From: Diprion similis
Taxonomy: Eukaryota; Arthropoda; Insecta; Hymenoptera; Diprionidae
Length of the DNA stretch: 64,000 nt
Direction of reading: 5' to 3'
Assembly (NCBI RefSeq): GCF_021155765.1
Contig: NC_060112.1
Location: 25,076,001-25,140,000 of the forward strand
A program made the position numbers and the translations under genes. The notes under the pieces are model-generated. The model was given only the letters and a program-made list of their open reading frames with translations, was not told the DNA's origin and did not search any database. This document shows positions 11,288-21,465 of this stretch, piece after piece. Within the stretch, counting starts at the first letter, position 1; every line of letters begins with the position of its first letter.

Positions 11288-14200
11288 TAACCAATAACAT
11301 AACCTCAAAATTAGAGAGCATCAGCTGCAAGTATGACATTTCAAGTGTTTCCGTCGATTTGTTTTAATATCTCATAATAACCGTCAAATACAATTGAAAA
11401 TTCCCTCGATTTACAGCGTTTGAAACGATTTTATTACTCAAGAGGTGAAAAAAAGGGATGTTAACGGTAAAACAGGAAATACCGATCGAGGAAGCGAATC
11501 GTCTCGTACGTTTTTTTTTTCTCCTGAACGAGGAAATCGCCGGAAATTATTTATAAATTTGAAGGATTTATGATCACGCGTTTCTCGCCAATGAAAGAAG
11601 TTCGCAATTTGATGACACAGTACCGAGAATATGGTGTTCAACCATAAACTAGCGCGTAATAAATAACCACAAAGTGAGTGGAAATGAAGTGAAGTAACTA
11701 GCGATCGAAATGATTTTGGGAAATTTCAAGTTGTTCTGAGCTAATCTTAAGAATTAATTTTCATTATTTTTTCCATTTTTTCAGTCACCCTTAACAACAT
11801 TAGACAATCGTAAATAATTTGTACCAGCTTTCAGTCAGTTCACAGAGTCACAAGTTTCAGCAATTTTTAATTGTTTAGAAATATTTCGAGCAATTTTGAC
11901 CAACATCGAGTCGTCTGAAACCAAATACAGATTAAACGTTAATTATCTGCAAACAATTTCGAATTTTTCAGGGCTTCTTTCGATTTCCGAAAGCAATGTC
12001 ATTTATTTGAACAAAAACGTTACGAGAATGAAAATTGATGTTTGAATTATGAAAATATTCGTCAGGCTAGAATATTATAGTTAGCGAATTTCAAGCTTTT
12101 CGTGTAGCGCACGTACTTGAGAAAGATCTTTTTGAAGAGAGGTTTCAATCTAGGGTTTGAAATGTCAACGAATTATCGCTGAAAATGACATTTATAACGT
12201 ATGTTACACCAATATGTAACAGCTGTTAATTATGCAAACGATAAACGCGTTTCTAAGCTCTCAATACCTTAGCTTACAGTCTAATAAATTACACGGAGTC
12301 ACGATTTCAACCGTTTATATCGTACGAAAACTGCTTCAGAGCGCAGCCTACACAAATTGTAGTACTTTGATTGCTCCAGTTTAATAAAGTATACATAATT
12401 CAACGTTCGTTGTCGGACGCTGAGTTTTTTTTCACATTCTTTGAGTGTTTTGTTTTTTTATTTTTCATTTTGTACCTTTTCGTTTTTTTATTCGCTGTTT
12501 TTAGAATCGCACGTGTGGCAAAAAGTCGCCAAGCTCGCTGAACTTCGGCTGCTGCTGTTGCGCTTTAAAATACCCACGTCGAAATAGAGAGAGAACCGTT
12601 GTTTCCGGCAAAATTGGGGCAGCTTCTCATTAAGCTTGTAACTGGAAAGTGTTATTACCAGTCGTTGACTACAGAGGGTGCTTCAAATATCGCCTTGAAA
12701 TAGAAGCAAGCCATGTTCATGATGTGTATAAAATATATAAAATGAACATATGTACGTATCGTTTAGTTATGTCTTGTCCAAGCCAGCGAAACTTTTGTTG
12801 ATCATGAAATTTTGGTATTACTTGTTCTCTGTACTTTTAAAAGTTGAATTTGAATACGAATACCCTCGATTAAATCGGACCTACAGAAATTAAAACTTTT
12901 AAATAGGAGTTAAAAGAAGAAACTTTGAATGAGAGGTAACGAAGAAACAAAACTAAAAACATGAAAAAAAATAAATAAACAACGAATACATATTACTTGA
13001 AATAGAATTAAATTCTTAATTGTTGGAGAACTCATGGATTGTTGTTAAACCCATGACGCAATTAAGGAGAAAAACGTTATCATAATTTGCAGAGGAGAAA
13101 AGCGAAGAGGGTTGAGGATGGGGGGCAAAAAAAGTTGTAAAACATTGATTTATTATAGGCTTATTCAGGTGAAAAAAATCATCAATACTCGTTAATTCGT
13201 TTATATTATACAGTTATAGGATTAACAAGTTTCTTGTTAGCAAAAAAAATGGGCGAGACAGGCCAAATAGCTGGGGTGAAAAACGGCCAAAGCAATAAGT
13301 TGGTGCGTTTATTTACAGCGCCGTAATTTATAAAAACCAGCTAATATGCTAAAGTCGGAACAATTTCCTTAGCGGATACATTTTCAACAGACTTAAAAAT
13401 CGATAAAGAATTCTTAATTCATTAATAATTCTCGTTACTTTTTACCTACTTTTTTTCAACTCTTCGAAGTACTTTTCATTTTGTAGTTTTTTCTCATAAC
13501 GACTCGTTTCTACGCACCTGATGGTGTATAATTTTTTTATCCTTCCGTTCAAAATTTATATCTTCACGGTTCAGCGAGTCTAAACAGAAGCCGGCGCACT
13601 TCCTTGGCTCATGAATTTCACAAAGGATCGAACGAAAGCGATATACCGACCCCGTATAGCTCGGAGAGCTCGACGGCTGCCTACTAGAGGGTTACTGTAA
13701 TAATTGAACAACATCGCTATGCACTCGAGGTGATGCCCTAGGGGGACTGTTATGGAACATACTTTATCCTATAGGTGGGAATATTTCTGCCTTCAATTGT
13801 AAATGCCGAATTTATTTTCCGTCAGTTACAGAAGGGGACGCAAGAGAAGAAGAAGGAGAAGAAGAAGAAGGAGAGAAACAGTCAGAACCATCTTGATAAA
13901 CGCTAAGAAAAAATCCAAGTCGAAGGTGAAGAGATATTTCGAAGTGAAATAACAATTTCTCCTTCTCATTTTTCTTCTTCTTCTTCTTCTTCTTCGAGAA
14001 CCGTATTCGGTTGTACAATTTCTGGGAACTTTTCAAACCCCGCTAGCAGTGAAACGGACTTAATGTGTTCTTCTTAGAAATCTGTTTGTAATCTTTGGCC
14101 ATTATTAGGATAAATTTGCAAACACGTAATTAAGCGAATGTAACTGGAACGACTAAGTAATTGCGAGTGAACTGTTTCTCAATTTATTTCGTACGATTCG

Positions 14201-15208
14201 AATTATCGCCACTCGCGTTCTAAGCTCTGCGAATACTTGTAACCGCGTCTGTCCCTCGCCTGAAATTGGAGTAGACGTATGTGGATTTACATCACCGGGG
14301 TGAGTATATAACACATCGGCAGAAAAGTGGTATTGGAAGAGTGAAATATTGGAACGCTTTCAGAGTTGCACGATAAATTCTAAAGCGACAGTGAAGATAC
14401 AGAGCTGAGATAAATTTCTATTTGAAGAATCCCACTTCCTTCACTCAGCACAATTCTCAAACCTTTTTCAACAATGATTTTGGTCCATCGCCAAACGTTC
14501 CTCACCCGAGGGATTCGCTCTATCTCCCAAAGCGGTTGCATCTTTATCCTCTTGCTAAAACGAGATTTGTTTAGATTTTTTTTTGCCATGCCTAGCTGTC
14601 TAAATTCACGTTCTTCAGTCAGAAGAAGAACGATCGGCAAAACACTCTGAGTGAAATGCGATTCTCTCGTTGCTATCGTTTTCTTCTTACTTCACGTTAT
14701 ATCCTGAGGTCGACTTGATTGATTAGCTCTAAATTTGCAATCTCGAAAAATGTTTAAGCTAACAAGATGGCGAATATGCTGTTTAAAATGAGCGCAGTGT
14801 GAGTATTTTCAGCTGAATGTTCCACTATGAATGAAATGACACACGTATAAATAATCGCAAATGTCTCACGAGATCAACATTCCGATATTCAAACTACAAT
14901 GCCGTTCATTCCTCGAATGGTAATACTTATGGAATTGCACGACGTTGTTAGTCCTATAATTTAAACGTCATCGTGTATTGACGATACAGTTTTTACTATG
15001 ACGTTATTTCTGACACCTGAATTGCGACTTGCAGAGATTGTAAAAATATTTGGGCAAGTTTTAAAGTAGATGAGATTTTTTTTATGAATTTTACATTCTT
15101 AGACACCACTATCAAATTATATATTTTTTTGTACCTTTATCAAGTGATGATAATTGGCATATGCTAAGTCACTAGTATAAGAAAAATGCACGACAATGTT
15201 TTACGCTG

Positions 15209-15421
15209 CTACTCCATAACTTTGAAAGATTCCACGGTGACGTTGGGAAATGTGACGTTTCCTGCGTCGTCGAAAAGCTCGGAATATTTCCTCTCTAGCT
15301 GAAGTTTGACTAAGCCGCATCGAGCAGCAACAGTCTGAACTGCCACCTCGGAGAAGATGGTCTTGGTAATGGGTATCTGATATGGAAGGGCCAAGTCATC
15401 GTTGAAAATAAAATCATTTTC
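15209..15421 (-). pseudogene. Orphan GNAT terminal exon (relic)
   Basis: The minus-strand frame ending at the stop 15209-15211 aligns residue for residue with the last exon of the three GNAT genes next to it: YQIPITKTIF against YQIPATETIF, then ERKYSELFDDAGNVTFPNV against EKKYTEILDDEGNVAFPGV. It ends in SFKVME, short of the MGKKLLK tail of the others. Possible acceptors put its first base at 15421 or 15427, both giving phase 0, whereas the homologous exon in the intact genes needs phase 2. No earlier GNAT exon lies between it and the gene at 15947. It is best read as what is left of a fourth, more diverged copy. An alternative 3' exon of the next gene is less likely because the phase does not fit. 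Confidence 0.6.
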
Positions 15422-15560
15422 CTGTTTCTGAATAAAAATTAATATTACATTGAGAGTTATGTAGTCAGCCAACTGAATTGAATTGATAGAATTGATTAAA
15501 CCGTTCAGTTCGTTTACCTCGATCTGTTTTCGGATGAATATTTTACTACACTGCTTACAT

Positions 15561-15672
15561 TTCGCCGGCAGATAGGCAAGCGTAGTTATATCTAACAGGC
15601 AGTTGTTCTCTTAGACGTAACTTCGGTTGCCTATTTGCCGGCGTAACATGGGCTGCCTATTTGCCGGCGAAA
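15561..15672. repeat. Small fold-back repeat with GCCGGCAGATAGGCAA ends
   Basis: The left arm CGCCGGCAGATAGGCAA (15563-15579) is mirrored by TTGCCTATTTGCCGGCG at 15627-15643, and a second mirrored arm, TGCCTATTTGCCGGCG, follows at 15654-15669. The same arms, with a different middle, occur again at about 60902-60990, so this is a dispersed repeat family. Its position just outside unit 1 of the GNAT array puts it close to the duplication breakpoint. Confidence 0.65.
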
Positions 15673-15869
15673 CATCGTTCGCCTCGGGACCCTTCAGCGA
15701 AAACTTCCTGTAACCTATACGGAAGTTTAACTTCTAGTCTCTTGTTCGCATTATCGGATCATAGTAGGCCGATACATGGTTCTTTTTTTCAAGGGTCCTT
15801 TGCTATTCTTGTTTAACGAGAACATCTACACTATAAAACTCCGCAGAGTATTGAAATAGAATGAATATC

Positions 15870-15875
15870 TTTATT
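15870..15875 (-). terminator. Poly(A) signal AATAAA of the first GNAT gene
   Basis: AATAAA on the minus strand, about 72 bases below the stop codon at 15947. The third copy keeps the same signal (27350-27355). At the same place the second copy reads AATAAG (about 21389). Confidence 0.6.
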
Positions 15876-15946
15876 CAGAATGAAGTTTAGAAAAACTGTA
15901 AACAATGATGATATTTTTTTGTAAAAAATTATAAATAATGCAGCGT

Positions 15947-17503
15947 TTACTTCAATAACTTTTTCCCCATGACTTTAATGAATTTCGGCGCAACTCCAGG
16001 AAAGGCGACATTCCCTTCGTCGTCGAGGATTTCCGTATACTTTTTTTCAACCAGGATTTCAAACCCGTTGCGGCTGGCAACAATCTGGGATGCAGTACCC
16101 GTAAAAATTGTCTCTGTCGCGGGTATCTGATAGGCCTGACCAATGTCGGTGCTGAAAGTGAAATCGATTTATTAGCTATAATAAATGAGTAACGACCGAC
16201 GTAAGATTTGTCGAGAAATTAGCATCGTCACTTGTAGTACAAAGTATGTGGCGAGTCGCAGGTTTGACCCGACGAAAGACGATGGCCCTTATGGTCGGCA
16301 TATTGCAATCGCTTCCGCATGCCACCCACGCTCTGGCACGAGAGTTTGTCTAATCGGCGTAGAGGCCAAGTAGTTCGATCGGAGTAAAGTCATTAAGTAA
16401 CGAGGTAAGGGGCTCAAGTGATGTACGCCTGCTTCGCCATCTGCACACGATTAACAAATTTAATAATGCACACTGATACTGACCGTGCCTGAAGAAGGGC
16501 GTCTGCAATGCCCTGCCCTCTGTAACTGGGATGCACGCTGAGGCCGAATGCAGTAAGATATTTATCAACCCCGTATATTTTGGTCGTATCAACTTCAGCC
16601 GTTAACCGAAATGCCGGTGTCATTATGTTGTTCATCTTTTTTGATCGTACCTACGCAATAAGAAAATAATGGAATCATTGACTTTAAGAATTACCTTGGA
16701 AATGGCAAAGTTTTTAACGTATGCAAACTTTGTTACGCGCTAACATCCGAGTGAGAAACGTATTCAAACAAAAATGTGATAGAGCGAAGGTTAGCAACGT
16801 CTTGCTGATCTGTGAAACTAAACCGCTTCCGTCTAAATGGGCCAGGTTCAACTTGATTAGCTCCGGATGACCTTTTCAAACCGTTGTCTCGACACTTTTT
16901 GACCTGCTTTTAGGTCCTAGACATTCTTAGGGTATCCAAAAATTCAGCTCTCATCCGACTCTACCCAATGATCCGAAAATATGTTGCTAGAAGTAGAAAC
17001 AGAAATCACCTTGATCGTGCTTATCATTTTATCCTCATCCTCCTTCGTTGCAACGATAAGGACGTTGGCTCCAACGATTTCAGGCTTCTCATCGGATTCG
17101 AAATTCTCCCTGATAGCAACGACGCTGAACCCCAGACGAAGCGACTCCTTCCACATTGTACGAAACTCTCTTACGGCAATTGGGTCGCTCAGCAAATCTA
17201 TTCGTTGTATGATAATTAGTGTTATTCCACCCAAAGTAACAGGTCTCACTCACTTAATTTTCTCTTACTCTGGCTTACGCATAGCGTTTCTTCGGAGGCG
17301 AAGTATTTTGTCATAAAGTCGACTAATTCTTCCTCCATCGATTCGGGGACCTCTTGAATTATGAATCTCGGTACTTCTCCACTCGGCATCTTTTTCCGAC
17401 CATCAACGACGCGCCAAACACGCCTTGGACCTTCCGGCCGCTTCCAGGACGTTCCAGAGAGGTCGACGTAATCGACGTACTTTTCACTATTGTCGATCTG
17501 CAT
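15947..17503 (-). CDS. GNAT-family N-acetyltransferase, tandem copy 1
   Basis: Exons on the minus strand are 17503-17269, 17197-17010, 16650-16484 and 16151-15947 (235, 188, 167 and 205 nt; intron phases 1, 0, 2), giving 264 aa. Donors and acceptors are GT/AG and the frame is intact. The N-terminal half carries VPRFIIQEVPESMEEELVDF, the helix pair that opens insect arylalkylamine N-acetyltransferase-like proteins. Exon 3 carries motif A, GLSVHPSYRGQGIADALL, whose RGQGIA loop fits the acetyl-CoA consensus [QR]xxGx[GA]. The last exon supplies the C-terminal lobe. The protein is probably cytosolic and transfers acetyl from acetyl-CoA to an amine or similar acceptor; the substrate cannot be read from sequence. 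I start at the ATG at 17503 because the sister copies start there; an in-frame ATG at 17524 exists only here, where the upstream region is deleted. Confidence 0.85.
16152..16483 (-). other. Conserved GC-rich third intron of GNAT copy 1
   Basis: This 332-base intron is clearly GC-richer than the surrounding intergenic DNA and is kept almost unchanged in all three copies (also 21671-22008 and 27635-27965). It includes an internal acceptor-like site (CGCCGATTAG before AC). Reading on from exon 3 through that site meets a stop after about 20 codons. A poison exon or recent common origin could explain the conservation. Confidence 0.4.
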
Positions 17504-18623
17504 TTTCGGATGAAGTTCGACCATGCGAGTGGAATACCGAAATGCCTTTGCTCTCTGTTGATCAATATTTTCAACATTCACGAATAATTTCAACAGATTG
17601 TTTCGAGGTGCACCATGGGCTGTACATACCCTTGGATCGTTTTTGGAAATAGAGATAATAATAGATAGAGTAAGCAAATGCAGGGTGTAACGGCCCGATT
17701 CACTGTTTGGCCGCTGGTGGTTGAGACGTACATTTTTTTCTCGCGTATTGGTGAGCATAATGACAATTTTATTCAGAATCCTCTCGACGTTACCGCATCT
17801 GTTTAAATTGGTTTGCCCAAGTTCCCTCGATAGGACGACGTACCACGACTGAACTCTATATAAGGTAAGTGTAGCAGTTATCGAATTGTCCCAATTAATG
17901 ACCTTTTTTGATTGTGTCTATTTAATTCTTAGTTCTAAACTTACTAAAAAATATATTGGTAGTGTCTAACCCTCTAGCAATTGGTTTTAGTAATCGAGAA
18001 ATTTACAATTTGTGCCGCCATTTTATGATTTTGGAAAATAAAAAGGTCAATAGCTGGGTCTAAACGTGTCAATTATGGTCAACAATGGCTACTAAGCAAA
18101 AAAAATAATCGAACACTACTCGTTTGAATTGGTAAAAATGAATCGATTAATCGATTATTTCGTATTTTTATGAAACGGTGCATATGAGACCGAAATTTCG
18201 AAAATTTCAGTATATAGTCTAACAACGGAAGACTTTTTCCAATATTTTTCAATTTCAAGTTAAAATATTCAATTATCTTTCACTTATTCCATCAAATAGG
18301 TGTTAGTAATAGTAAGTAAGACAATGATAATCATTCATACTTTAATCACATAAGTTGATATTATATTGCGTCGTTCACGGGGGTAAAGAAATGGATCAGT
18401 TTTGGTCATTCTTAGTACGTGTTGACCATGACTAGAAGAGGGAACAGGGGCAACCAGTGAAGCTCGAGAAAATAATAATCATGTAATAACCATAAAATGA
18501 TATAAGTGTTGATTCATTATGATCGAAATTAACCGCACTTGCCAATATTTGTTTGGTAGAAAAGATATTCATTATTGTACAGAGGAGAATCGAAACACCT
18601 CGCTCATGGCGGGTACGACTTAT

Positions 18624-19060
18624 AAGTAACGACCTTTTCTTGTACAGAGCTATCTAACTTCGCGCAATTCAAACGTGTACGTGCGGTGTGTATGCACTAT
18701 GCACACATCACGTGACCGATCGCTCTATTAGCGATTACAGTGAATAGATCTGTACAGGAAAGGTGTGTGCGAAAACGATATAAATTTACTCTTATTTCAA
18801 CAATAAGATAACAAGAATAAATAATAAATAACTCGAATGACACCGAACACGTGGTGCAGTCAGAAACGGCTCTGCTGGATAAGTGCAGAGTCGCCGAATT
18901 GTTTCGGGCTTGACGACAATGTTGATTTTTCTTCTTCATTCATTTCTGCACGCAATATGTTTCTTTCGTAATCTGCATTTTATAAGTGCATCAATCGAGT
19001 CAAGTAAGATTGATTACGAAGCTCTGATCAAAGACTTCGCAAGGAAAAAAGTAGGAGAAA
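18624..19060. repeat. Block identical between units 1 and 2
   Basis: From about 18624 to 19060 the sequence matches unit 2 (24857-25300) at every base I compared, apart from one 7-bp indel near 18700. Neighbouring parts of the same units differ at several percent. The block contains two CACGTG E-boxes (one in TCACGTGA near 18710, one in ACACGTGG near 18848) and the start of a possible plus-strand exon. Confidence 0.75.
18919..19003 (+). CDS. Possible signal-peptide exon (unit 1 copy)
   Basis: The ATG at 18919 lies in good context (ACAATG) and opens a hydrophobic leader starting MLIFLLHSFLHAICFF and ending about SASIES. The exon would end at a strong donor, CAA before GTAAGAT, at 19003. Without splicing the frame runs to 19245 but loses similarity with the unit 2 copy beyond 19060. 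No downstream exon was recognised and no protein family is evident. Upstream on the same strand a TATAAG-GTAAGTG sequence at about 17867 is kept in both units and could be a first exon end. This is a candidate only. Confidence 0.25.
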
Positions 19061-21465
19061 ATTTTGAATACCTGCCATATGTCGAGGGTCTTCGATACGT
19101 TTCACTCGTTGTCTTAAAGGCCCACGTATTCTCGGCGTCAGCTGACCAACCTCTGTCGAATTATCTTTCCGGCATGAAACTAAGCACACAGGGCCAACGC
19201 TCCCACTGTCGCCGTACAGCACGGGATTGGAACGGCTTCGCATAGTTCCGCTAGGTAGCGCACAGTACGGCACTAATAGTGTTTAACGTCTAGACTGGAG
19301 GGATTTGATAAGCCAAAGTTCCCAAATAGTGTGCCTTTATCTTAAATATGATAAGCAATTCGTTCGACAACGCTTTCGATGCTCTTCCATACGTTTCAAT
19401 CGTTGACTCAAAGTCCCGCGTGTCCTCGACGCCAGCTTACCAAATTCTGTCGCATTGCACTCCCACTGTTGCCATATAGCACGGGATTAGCACGGGATCG
19501 CGTATTTCCGCCATGCAGCGTACAGTACGGCACTAATAGTAATTGACCTTTAGACTGCCGAAATTTCATGAGCCAAAGTTCCCTAATATTGTGCCTATAT
19601 CTTAAATATGACCTGTACAAAGTTCCGATCACATGTAGCGGTTATATTCAGGCGTTCCGTCGATTCACGGTAGGGAAAAACCCAAAAGTTGTAGTATTGC
19701 ATAAGATGTGGATGTGGGGTTTTTTGGATTACTGAGAACGAATCTGGAATCTGATTTTCAAAATTCAAGATGGCGGACAAAAATCCAAAAAGTCAGTCTA
19801 CGCAACCATACTGGATCCACCATAACGAATTTTGTAATTTCGAGTTCAGATTCGTGGTCAGTGACTTCGAGAACCCTCGAATACCGAGTTTCATCTAAAT
19901 CGAGTGACTTCGGATTTTAGTCCGCCATCTTGAATTTCGAAATTTCAAATTCAGATTCGTAATCAGCGATCTCAAAAATCCTTGGTAATCTGATTAATGA
20001 AATCGTTTGCGGTTCGTCTGTAGATGATTCTAATGCAGTTAGAATTGATTGATAGTAAAGCGATTTTTTTTTTTTTTTCTAATAAAATAATAAAAAATTC
20101 TGCATGCATGTAGCCGACAATTAGATATAAGGTTCAATATTTTCAATAAATTCCGACATATATCGATAGAGAATCGTTTGTAGGGCAATAATTGATTGTT
20201 GCAACTGTATGATAGTCAACCTTTAGAATCCGCTATGATTTCGGTTTCCAAAATCAGTCAGTGAGCCAAAAATTAATATATCACAGTCAAAACTCGTCAG
20301 GTACTTTGGTTTTCTGTCGACCGGAATACTACCACCAGGCACTGACGTATATTCCTTGTGAAAAAATAAGATAAACATTATTCGTACGTACCTATTAAAA
20401 TTTCTTCAAGCATATCGACGCTGGAAATTTTTTAATCCGACAAAGAATACGTCATTTATTCAAACTGAAAAATGAGTGAGTAATTGCCTAAAAAATAATG
20501 AAAATTGAATTTCAATCATCATCTTCTCACGTCCTAAAACATGAGAATAATTTATGTCCATATAGGATGCACCATTTTTAATTTTATGACTCTCGAACAT
20601 CTTACACGTTGCCAGCCGATTTATACTCCCTTGGACCCCCGCTTACACACAGCCCCGAATCTACGATTTTTCCGAGGGTGGCAAACATTTGACATCGGCA
20701 CCCGTCACCTCCATCACTTGAGATTAATGATTTCGAAAAACTCACAAAGCAAATTCAAGTATTCACTTGGTGAAGCGGGTAGAATTTTTGGATGAGATGA
20801 AAACACTTGAATTTTGCAATCTTTATGAGGTACTTATTTACCATCGAGTATTACTATAACTTTACACGTCAAGCTTTTCTTTTTGCGAAGAAATCTACAT
20901 ATTACGTCATCAAAGTTTGTCTCATAAGCAGTTTTGTTTTCAATGGGCTATGAGTTAACAAAAGCGGGAACGGGAAGGTGGCTGGACGAAAGGTAAAAAA
21001 TAACATTACGTAATACTTGAATGACTCCATAGGTAAAATGGTCAATTTCCCATTTCGATTTCAAACTCAGAAATACTATAAAACATCATTATATAAGTCA
21101 AAGTAACAATTACATGATCCAAAACTATATTAGTCTAAGAGAATAAATTCATGAAGTAACGGAACGATTTGGATATTGATCTGATAGGCAGTCATTCAAG
21201 GTTTAGGGTGACCACATTGCCCGCCCTTCCTTTGACCAAGATAATCACATTTAAACCATGAAGTAACCAGATAATCAAATTTATGTATGTTTATAGAACA
21301 CGGCTACATTTTTTCTCCACAGATCGGATGATAGTGGACCGATACGTGGAGGAAAACGATATACGAAATTCAAAAATAAGATATCCTTATTTGGAATGAA
21401 GTTTGGGAAAAAAATGTAAACAATCGAAGCATCCTTTTTCACACAAAGCCAGAATATTGCAGCAT

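Larger units (their letters stand above)
10691..15208. other. Non-coding stretch apart from fold-back elements
   Basis: Outside the two fold-back elements I see no coding exon. At 13838-13876 a GAA-rich tract faces a TTC-rich tract at 13960-13995, so the two can pair across about 85 bases. A somewhat GC-richer patch at 13590-13740 has no recognisable frame. Confidence 0.4.
15752..21328. repeat. GNAT array, repeat unit 1
   Basis: This is the first of three large direct repeats. It begins about 15752 at a string shared with unit 2 near 21329 and unit 3 near 27237 (ATCGGAT-ATAGT-CCGATAC). It contains a complete GNAT gene, then a segment of about 3.8 kb shared with unit 2. It lacks the piggyBac-type element found in unit 2. 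It has an extra copy of a roughly 300-bp intergenic segment (about 19090-19370 and 19390-19615) present once in unit 2, and a deletion of about 70 bp just upstream of the gene. Boundaries are approximate. Confidence 0.8.

Noticed and set aside
16185-16373. Plus-strand 62-aa frame repeated in copies 1 and 3 of the GNAT array
   Set aside because: It lies inside GNAT intron 3 on the opposite strand and is shared because the intron is duplicated; it has no family signal.
18697-18939. Minus-strand 80-aa frame duplicated at 24916-25179
   Set aside because: It is antisense to the identical block, its 3' end differs between units, and it has no recognisable domain.
20541-20795. 84-aa plus-strand frame also present at 26483-26737
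   Set aside because: The two copies differ at many residue-changing positions, with no splice context or domain. The antisense frame keeps its ATG only in unit 2. Treated as duplicated intergenic DNA.
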